DNA from: Aplectana chamaeleonis
Taxonomy: Eukaryota; Nematoda; Chromadorea; Rhabditida; Cosmocercidae
NCBI GenBank assembly: GCA_029168955.1
Contig: JAPDOI010000717.1
Coordinates: forward strand, 62,001-126,000
Direction of reading: 5' to 3'
DNA: 64,000 bases
Shown: positions 57,301 to 64,000 of the stretch, piece by piece
Numbering within the stretch: the stretch's first letter is position 1
How the letters are laid out: each line of letters begins with the position of its first letter
The notes under the pieces: model-generated
The model's input: the letters and a program-made list of their open reading frames with translations, nothing else
What the model was told of the DNA's origin: nothing
The model's database searches: none
Program-made: the position numbers and the translations under genes

Positions 57301-57804
57301 CAGGATCCATCTGGTCAGGGAGGTGAATTCATTTCTCGTGACACGGATGTAGCAAGCTACTACATGGAACGGTATATGCTTGTAGCCATGAAAGCCCGCA
57401 GTCGGTAAGTTTAAGAAAAAAAATCAAAATTGCAGTGATGTGAGTTTTCTAGATATGGCGCTGAAATAACCCTTGACGACGCAATCTATTCGTCTGATAT
57501 TTAAAAGAAATTATTCTAAAGAATGCAAAAAACAAGTTCCGGCCAGCACACGCTTGGGGTTTGCAAAAGCCCTTCAAAGTTTCCACAGATGGCTTCAATC
57601 AGAATTGCCTTCAGGTGAATCATGCCAATGCCCCTATAATAGTATTTCAGCTTTTGAAGATTCAAAGCGGATTTTCGATGCCGGCGAGACAAGTAGATCA
57701 GCTTTGAATACAGCAGTTATGAACGGTAAAAAATTGATCTCAAAGTTGAAGGAGGAGAAGAGTGACGCGGAGTCGTATCGTGGAATTAAACGACTAAACG
57801 GAAG
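57301..57804 (+). CDS. Two candidate exons of a spectrin-repeat-like host protein
   Basis: Exon 1 (57301-57404) starts after ttgcag, codes QDPSGQGGEFISRDTDVASY through MKARS plus two bases, and ends at gtaagt. A phase-matched exon 2 (57508-57804) follows an ag at 57506-57507 (weak acceptor tttaaaag; intron 103 bp) and ends before gtgggt. The second exon has FAKALQSFHRWLQ and, near its end, ALNTAVMNGKKLISKL and IKRLNGRW, the pattern of hydrophobic heptads and LNxRW ending seen in spectrin-type three-helix repeats. Identity of the gene (dystrophin-, nesprin- or plakin-like) is not decided. An alternative acceptor (ttttctag at 57452) would hit a stop. It could be a pseudogene. Confidence 0.5.
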
Positions 57805-57819
57805 GTGGGTTCATTGAAT

Positions 57820-58676
57820 TGGGGAACTCGGGACACTGTTGTGCCATGGAGGATTTCAAGTGAAATCGGGAACATTTTTTCAAAAACGCTTTCAGAGCCC
57901 TCTTGATTGGTATAAATATGCGACCAACCGAAATTCCGTACAATTCCCAAACGATATCAGTCTGTGCAAAGATTGGAAAATGTGCCTTCACCCAAACTTT
58001 GCTCAGGTGGGTAGTTTTGGGCACTGAACACAACTATAAGGTACGGTTCTAGTTTTTCCAAGGTCAGCCTAGGTTTTGCCGGCTTCGCCCCACATGCTAT
58101 GTTGCTTGCTTCGTAATTAGCCCATGGGATTTTAGGTTTTAGTTGTAGGTATGTAGGCTTATTTTTATGCCTTATGATTGCTTTGTACTCTTGCAATGAA
58201 TTTGCTTCTGTCTAGTGTGCCCCGGGAAAATGTGATTAGAGTCTGATCATGAAGATGTGTAATGAGATGGAAATGAGTCTGTTGGAGTTGTTCAGCTGAT
58301 TGAATCTCAGCTGAGTGAAGGCTCGAACAGAGACAAAATATAGAATGTGTAATTGATGAACCAGCAGAAGAGCTGGGAGGTGATGTTTAGTGATGATCGA
58401 GGAAGTGCTTGTCGGATCAGTAGAATAGCAAGTTGGCTATAATTAATGCAGCTTACGTCAGCAAGGACCACTGACATAACAGTACCAAAAGCCCAAAAAC
58501 GACTTCTTTTAATCTGCGGCGCGATGGCGCGCAGTTCCACTATGGAGGTCCAAGAGATACTAACAATACAGGTCGTTTCTGCAGATGCACACTTATAATA
58601 ACACTACAGGTCGTTTCTGCAGATGCACACTTATAATAACACTACAGGTAGTTTCTGCAGATAGACACTTCCCTTG
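57820..58676. mobile_element. CAAGGGAAG-family element, right end only
   Basis: The right end is TAGACACTTCCCTTG (to 58676) followed by taa, as expected for the T-N-A target. 57840-58060 follows the module order of 13900-14060 in reverse (CCAAACTTTGCTCAGG, GGGCACTGAACAC). 58560-58665 has a 38-bp unit (CAGGTCGTTTCTGCAGATGC) repeated nearly three times. A left TIR was not found; it may lie in or beyond the spectrin-like exons, or be lost. Confidence 0.65.
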
Positions 58677-58679
58677 TAA

Positions 58680-59059
58680 GTGAGACCTGCGAACGAAATT
58701 GCGCACCTGCGGTTGTTACGCCCTCTGTCTGATAAGAACAGAGGGTGTCCCCATTGGTGCGACCAAGGAGATACGTGTTTTACTCTGCAGTTGTTGCAGT
58801 TCATTCCATCGCATCTTACTAACACCACTATGCTCCTGGAGCGATTGCGCGAAACGAGAAGTAGGAAAAATCTTGCGATGGAATCCTTCGGTGACAACTC
58901 CCTCTACACAAATATCTCCATTACTGACGCACTGCAGGCCATCTCAGAGCTTCCCATGGAGCACGAATCTGTCCTGAATATGCACTACCTAAACATCTCG
59001 CAGATTATGGTGCTTCTCCAAGAGTGTCTAAATTGCTGTATACTCAGGTGGTCCGGAGT
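58680..59059 (+). pseudogene. Penelope-like element RT fragment cut by the gypsy LTR
   Basis: The open frame includes LLQFIPSHLTNTTMLLERLR, RKNLAMESFGDNSLYTNISI (RT motif A region; the usual Asp-Val-Thr is Gly-Asp-Asn) and ECLNCCILRWSG. It aligns with the first residues of 4126-5275 (ECLSCNIFRWSG) and supplies the part missing there. The LTR begins directly after WSG, so the rest of the PLE should lie beyond 64000. Confidence 0.85.
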
Positions 59060-59181
59060 TGACGATTGCCGAGCACGAACAGTTGAGGATGAACACGTTT
59101 ATTGACTAGCGAGGGTTTATATAGCGTGTGTTATCACTTATCACTATCCCTCTCTACCGTATCCCATCCTACCCCTCTACA
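59060..59181 (-). repeat. 3' LTR of the Ty3/gypsy element (122 bp)
   Basis: On the minus strand it starts TGTAGAGGGG and ends ATCGTCA, and directly follows a purine tract (AGGGGGAGA, 59182-59190). It contains TATATAAA and AATAAA, the expected promoter and polyadenylation signals. It is very short for a gypsy LTR. The boundary is supported by the PLE frame stopping exactly at 59059, but the second LTR lies outside the window. Confidence 0.75.
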
Positions 59182-59278
59182 TCTCCCCCTAGTGACCGAC
59201 TCGGTCACTCCCAGAGAAAGGGTATTTACATGTGGAGGTTCGGACGGTAAATCCGACCTACTCCTCCACCGTCTGCCT

Positions 59279-60388
59279 TCATACCACAGGCGAACTATTA
59301 AAATTCTTCAATGCCAACTCCTGCTTCCGAGAGCCTTCAACTCCGCTCATAGATATCCTCCTCCCTGCGGTGTTCGCCTCGTCTCCTTGAAAGCTCTTCG
59401 ACTGCCATGGCTGACTGGGGTTCCTTCCCAGAACCTGACATCCAAGTCTTGGATGTCTCAGCACATTGCTTATCCTCTTCTTTTTCTCATTTCCAACGAA
59501 CTCTTTCGTGCGTTCGGTCGTTTTCCTCTTCCGACTCGAGCGTCGTAGTTCAATTTCTGGTGCTAAGGCCGCAGCTGCATCTGCCTTATTATTCTCTTGA
59601 TCGGCTTGCCCTCTAGTTTTTTCGTAAAAGCCTCGAGTCATCAATGTCTTCCCACATGATCACCTTAGCCTTCAGCTGATCCGCATGAACCTTCTTTTGT
59701 GCCATTCCCACATTCACTACATAGGCGGCCGATCCGCATTTCTTCACTACGATTCCGGGAATCCATTCGTCTCTCGTGTCACTGTAGTTGCGAACGAAGA
59801 CTTCTTGTCCAACTCTGAACATTCGCTCCTTCTTCCCTTTCTCATAGGCCTCCTTCATCTTGGCCCGATACCTGTTCATAGGTACGCGCTCTTCGTCCTG
59901 TCTGATATCATCCAGAGTTGTCCTTAGTTTCCTGCCCATGAGCATCTCTGCAGGCGATTTGCCTGTTGCAGCATGTGGTGTCACTCGATGCCCAAAAAGC
60001 AGGTTCTCTACGGCAGTTCCTTCGTTCTTGCTTGCTCGTAGTCCCTTTACAGTGCGTTTCTGAATGTCTGTACGAATCTCTCCGCTTCCATATTGGAGTG
60101 GGGGTGATAGGGAGGGGTGAACGTCTGCTCAATTCCTCTATCTTCACAATACTCGCGGAATCGTTTGGAAGTGAATGGCGGTTCGTTGTCGGACACCAGT
60201 TGTTCCGGTAAACCATTCCTGGTGAAGACTTCTTTGAGCTTCCCAATAGTTGGTAGAGCCCATCTTCAAGACTCCCGGCCATTTGGATTTTGCATCGACT
60301 ATTACCAGCCACTTGCTACCATTTGCATCACAGAAATCTATGTGTAATCTCTGCCAAACTTTCTGTGGCTCTTCCCACGGATGTAAAG
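59279..60388 (-). pseudogene. Gypsy integrase core and C-terminus (after Tc3 insertion)
   Basis: The catalytic residues can be followed as HIDFCDANG (first Asp), SDNEPPF (second Asp) and [12 protein letters not shown] (Glu), between 60390 and 60080. Frameshifts lie near 60250 and 60060. The next frame (59984-59613) reads HAATGKSPAEMLMGRKLRT and a GPY/F-like domain (RVGQEVFVRNY, WIPGIVVKKCGSAAYVV). A basic tail (RRSSRKRKTTERTK) ends at 59279. Confidence 0.85.
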
Positions 60389-60390
60389 TA

Positions 60391-61992
60391 CAGTGCTTAT
60401 CAAAAACAAAGGGACACCCTAATTTTTGCCAATTGCAAGCTTGCTAGCAATCAACGAAATCTGAAATCATCACCATTCGATACAGAAGGTTAAAAAACCC
60501 ATACATTATTACATTCAAACTTTAGCGTATGAAATAAAAATTTGTTTATTAATATTTTTGCAAAATCACTGTATCAAAAACAAAGGGACACCTCAGCATA
60601 ATAAAATTTTTGTCAACAAAATAAAGATCAATCAGGCAGTCAATAACTTTTAGGTCCTCCTTTGTTCTTCGCAACTTCAAACATCCTTTTTGGCATACTG
60701 GAGAAAAGGTCTGCAATGAGACCAGGCTCCAAATTCTGCCATGCCTTCATAATAGTCTTCTTAAGCTCTTCGACCGTATTAAATTGCTTGTTGTTGGCAT
60801 AGATCCTTCTCACTAGTATCCCCCATACGTTCTCGATGGGGTTCAAGTCGGGTGAACAGGCAGGCCATTTCAAAACCTCGACGTTATTGGACGCCAACCA
60901 AGTTCGAGTAGACTGACTTGAGTGGACTGACGCGTTGTCTTGCATGAAAACAAAGTCTCGACGACGGTGACGCCTAAGAAATGGAAGCAAGTTGTCCTGG
61001 AGAACCTGCTGATAATCTGAACTGTCCATTCTGCACGACACAAATGCGAGTGACAGAACGCCAAGGTTCGAAATTGCTCCCCAGACCATGCAACTTCCAC
61101 CGCCGAAGTTCCGCTTTGAGTAGTAGAGTGGTTCCTTGCGAAGATCCCTCCAGTACGACGCAAATCCATCCGGGCCATCCAAATTAAACTTTTTTCGTCG
61201 GACCAGATCACCTAAATAAATATCTTGGCAGGAATTGCAGTTTTGTTAACAGGCAAGTGCCACGATGGAATACAACATACCTGATTCCAGTTCGTTGTCA
61301 AGTTCCTCTCAATAAATTGAAGTCTGGCAGCTTTGTGACGACTTGTTAATCTCGGCGCCGCCTTCATGGTTTGTCGCATGATATGTTTTTGACCTCTGAC
61401 AGCTCTCCAGATGGTGATGCTTGACGCAGACAGTCTCAGATCAGCTTTCAGTTGTCTTATGCTGGTCGTGGAATTCGAAACATGACGCCCAATTTGCCTC
61501 GTGGTAGCCCCTGAAGGCATCCTGGGCCGGCCCGGACTCCTTCTCTTGTCGTAGCTTCCTGGATCTTTCAAGTAGTTGCAAATGGAGTTGGGAGACCGAC
61601 CGTTCTTGTCGGCGATTCGACGACAGCTTAATCCGAGCTTGTGCAGAACATCTATCTGAGCTTGTTCTTCCGAAGAGAGGTAAAACTCCCACCCCCACGA
61701 AGCATGATGAGTGGTGAGGATACAAGTGGATATGCTAACTGCCTATAGCGTTTGATCTCCAATACCGATCAATATAGATCAAAACGCTGAGCTGTCCCTT
61801 TGTTTTTGATACACTGCCATTTTTGTTTTTTTGTTATCAAAAAATTATACATCAACACTGACATGACATAGCACTTATATTTAGGTTTTCAGAGATGCGT
61901 TATCGAATGGTAGTTGTTTCAAATTGTTTGGAAAAGTCAGAAGTTCAGAATCGTGAAAAAGTGTGGTGTCCCTTTGTTTTTGATAAGCACTG
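60391..61992 (-). mobile_element. Tc3-like Tc1/mariner transposon, complete (1602 bp)
   Basis: The outer ends are CAGTGCTTATCAAAAACAAA and its exact complement, with TA at 60389-60390 and 61993-61994. The same core (TATCAAAAACAAAGGGACA) recurs about 177 bp inside each end (60571 and 61792-61813), and the arms mirror for about 200 bp, an IR/DR arrangement like that of Sleeping Beauty-type elements. The transposase gene on the minus strand has one intron and one frameshift. Confidence 0.95.
60640..61700 (-). pseudogene. Tc3-like transposase, one intron, one frameshift
   Basis: The N-terminal helix-turn-helix (FYLSSEEQAQIDVLHKLG, then CRRIADKNGRSPNSICNYLK) and a second DNA-binding part (RRSPGRPRMP, LRLSASSITIWRAV) precede a 69-bp intron (61280-61212; gtatgt to tatttag) after NWNQ. 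The catalytic domain has VIWSDEK (Asp), FVFMQDNASVH (Asp) and SPDLNPIENVWG (Glu), a DD34E triad. At 61190-61195 an A-run of six, one short of the expected seven, shifts the frame just after the first Asp. The start codon is unclear: no ATG is in frame at the usual place. C-terminus is KNKGGPKSY. Confidence 0.9.
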
Positions 61993-61994
61993 TA

Positions 61995-64000
61995 GTGCGA
62001 ACAGGATTTCTGCTCAACGGCGCACATATTTCGCAGCTTTTCGTTATTCTCTCTATGGCGGCGTCTATGCCTGGAAACCAAATTTTTGTCCTCGCTAAGC
62101 TCACCATCCTGTTCCTGCCATAATGACTGTTATGCAATATCTTCAGTACCTGGGTCCTGAATCTGTCGGTGATAACGACCCGCTTTTCCCATAGTATACA
62201 TCCTTTATGCATGGTCAATTCCGTCTTCTTCTGCTCGAACGGTTTTATTCTGCCGTCATTTATTTTTGCCGGCCATCCTTTTCGAATGTAAGTGGCTACT
62301 TGTCTCAGAGTACTATCTTCGCTGGTACGCTGAGCTATTTCATTCTGTGTCATTGGTAGATCTCTCATATTTTCTTCGATTATCTGCAGTACCCTTACTT
62401 CGTTAACTACTATTTCTGCACTAGGTAGCTCTCTTGGGTCTGGTAGCTTTGACAGACCATCTGCGTTTCCAAACTCTTCTGTTCTTCTATACTCTATATC
62501 AAATGAGTATACCATCAACCGCAAGCCCCATCTGTTCAGTCGTTTTGCTGCAACTACCGGAAGTCCTTGCTTAGGGCCAAATATTCGCACTAAAGATTGA
62601 TGGTCAGTGAGGAGAGTAAACCGTCTTCCGTATAGAAACTGATTGAATTTCTCGACTCCGTAGACTATTCCTGGAGCCTCTTTTTCTATCTGTGCATAGT
62701 TCCGCTCTTCTTTGGTGAGCGATCGAGGCGCTTAAGCTATCACCTTTTCTTTACCATCTCCATACTTGTGGTAGAGAAGCGCTCCAACACCATACTCGGA
62801 GGCGTCCGTCGCCAATATCACCGGTATGTCTGGGTTGTAATGTGCCAGTGTGTCTGTTGCCGTTAGCTTAGCTCTGATAGCTTTGAACGCCTGACTTTGC
62901 TCGCTCCAGTTCCACGCTACTCCCTTTCTTCTGAGTGCATTCAATGGAGCTGCTAGTGTCGCTAGCTGTGGAATAAACTTCCCATAATACTGCACCATGC
63001 CTAAATACGATTCCACTTCTTTCAAAATTTCCGGTTCTGGCACGTTCATCACCGCCTTCAACTTATTCGGCGATGGTCTGATGCCGTTCGCATCGGCGAC
63101 ATGTCCCAAAAATTCCATTTCTTCTTCCAGGAATTCACACTTCTCCCGCTTCAACCGGAACCCAGCGTTTCGTAGCCTAGTCAACACCTCTTCTAGTCTT
63201 TGCAGATGTGACTGATCTTGACCAGTTACCGTAATGTCGTCTAAATCAATCTAGACACCTTCAATCCCTGCTAGTGTGGTTTCCATAATTTTCTGAAAGA
63301 TAGGTGCGGACGCATTTCCAAATGACACTCGTATACTGCAACAGTCCTATGAGAGTGTTTATTGTCGTATACTTCTGGAACTCCTTCCTCAGCTCCACTT
63401 GCATATACGCGTCCGACAAGTCCAGCTTGGAGAATTTCTTCCCACCATTCAAAATGTGGAAAAGATCATCTGGTTTCGGTAGTGGATATTGGTTGATATC
63501 CAACTGTGGGTTCACGGTTACCTTGTAGTCGCCACATATCCGTATTTTACCTCCTGGCTTTGGTACTACCACCAGTGGTGTTGTCCATTCGGTGTGCTCC
63601 ACTCTCTTGAGTGTGCCGTTGTTGACCAATTCCTCCAGTTTGGCTTCCACCTTGGGCCTCAGAGCTATAGGGACTGGTCTTGCTCAGGAAAATTTTGGCA
63701 CCGCTCCATTGTTCTTGAACTTCAGCTCTGCTTTGGTGGTTTTACATCGGCCTAAACCACCCTGAAACAACTTGTTATTCTGGGCTAGAATGCGTACGAT
63801 TTCCTTCCTTATCTCGATGTTGCTTAGATCATTCACTTGATGTGCATTTCCATAGTGCGGTCCACAATCTATCTCCAGCGCTCTTATCATATCTCGCCCA
63901 CACAGCGAATGCGTTGCATTTTTAAATGCGTGAACATCGAGTTCGGCTGCTCTCCCTGCGAATTCCTCTACCAAAGCTAGCTTTCCTTGGAAGTTTATCT
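61995..64000 (-). pseudogene. Gypsy pol: protease end, RT, RNase H, integrase zinc finger
   Basis: 63974-63684 holds the protease tail (LCGRDMIRALEIDCG). An in-frame TGA near 63685 precedes the RT start (KLEELVNNGTLKRVEH, WTTPLVVVPKPGGKIRICGD, FSKLDLSDAYMQVEL). A frameshift near 63345 and a TAG near 63252 follow. The catalytic motif reads DLDD where YLDD is expected, so the Tyr is lost. The thumb and RNase H (GIRPSPNKLKAV, ATDASEYGVGALLYHK) run to a TAA near 62732, after which the same frame continues (RRFTLLTDHQSLVRIFG, NADGLSKLPD) to the integrase zinc finger (LHNSHYG, CEICAPL) at 61995. Confidence 0.88.

Larger units (their letters stand above)
59060..64000 (-). mobile_element. Ty3/gypsy LTR retrotransposon, 5' part beyond the window
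   Basis: Protease end, RT, RNase H, integrase, a C-terminal tail, purine tract and 3' LTR follow in order on the minus strand from 64000 to 59060. The Tc3-like element (60391-61992) interrupts it between the integrase zinc finger and catalytic core. It sits in a PLE on the opposite strand. Several stops and frameshifts show that it is dead. Confidence 0.9.

Noticed and set aside
59908..60312. Minus-strand ORF of 134 codons as a separate gene
   Set aside because: It is an out-of-frame reading of the gypsy integrase core; the catalytic motifs lie in the neighbouring frames.

Overview
The window is gene-poor eukaryotic DNA made almost entirely of transposable elements, most of them dead and nested inside one another. 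A rhabditid-type nematode is the best guess (inference). The reasons are a Tc3-like transposase with a 69-bp intron, many palindromic repeats built from words such as TTACGGTAGATTACGG and TTTGCCGATTGCCG, and short introns. No rRNA, canonical tRNA, CRISPR array or operon was seen. The only candidate for a single-copy host gene is a pair of exons at 57301-57804 that resemble a spectrin repeat.

Layout. At 1-7340, a CR1-like non-LTR element (ORF1 and endonuclease, minus strand) is interrupted by a Penelope-like element (PLE) with a GIY-YIG domain. The PLE is split by a family I non-LTR element (copy A, 121-4072, 12-bp target duplication), and copy A is split by a 482-bp 3' fragment of its own family (17-bp duplication). 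At 7487-8368 lie two adjoining TTAA-flanked elements. At 9153-11410 is a decayed family II non-LTR element. At 11985-19740 is a family III non-LTR element whose endonuclease carries three insertions, one of them a 4.7-kb TIR element that itself holds family I copy B with a 5' inversion. At 19745-26470 is family I copy D (minus), which contains copy C (plus) and a hAT-like element.

27200-32600 is noncoding and full of TIR elements and hairpins. 33078-45394 is a stack of hAT-like elements: U holds T, T holds c, c holds c', and T also holds Q, d and a TTAA element. Nearly all have 8-bp target duplications. 45630-46352 holds a second, divergent reverse transcriptase. 50263-52952 (V) and 54434-54802 (S) are further hAT-like elements. 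58680-64000 is a PLE fragment interrupted by a Ty3/gypsy element that is in turn interrupted by a complete 1602-bp Tc3-like element.

Two themes stand out. First, three separate non-LTR families (I, II, III) start their single long ORF with a leucine-rich stretch and a 2A-like motif (AG[V/I]ExNPGP and variants), followed by a PHD-like Cys/His finger, an APE-type endonuclease, a reverse transcriptase and a C-terminal CCHC-like finger. Second, the hAT-like elements carry subterminal arrays of short words. In one group these are exact 41-42-bp repeats of TTCGAA palindromes. In the CAGGGATG group each copy uses a different word while the ends stay the same.

All coordinates and motifs come from reading the sequence by eye. 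No database search was run.
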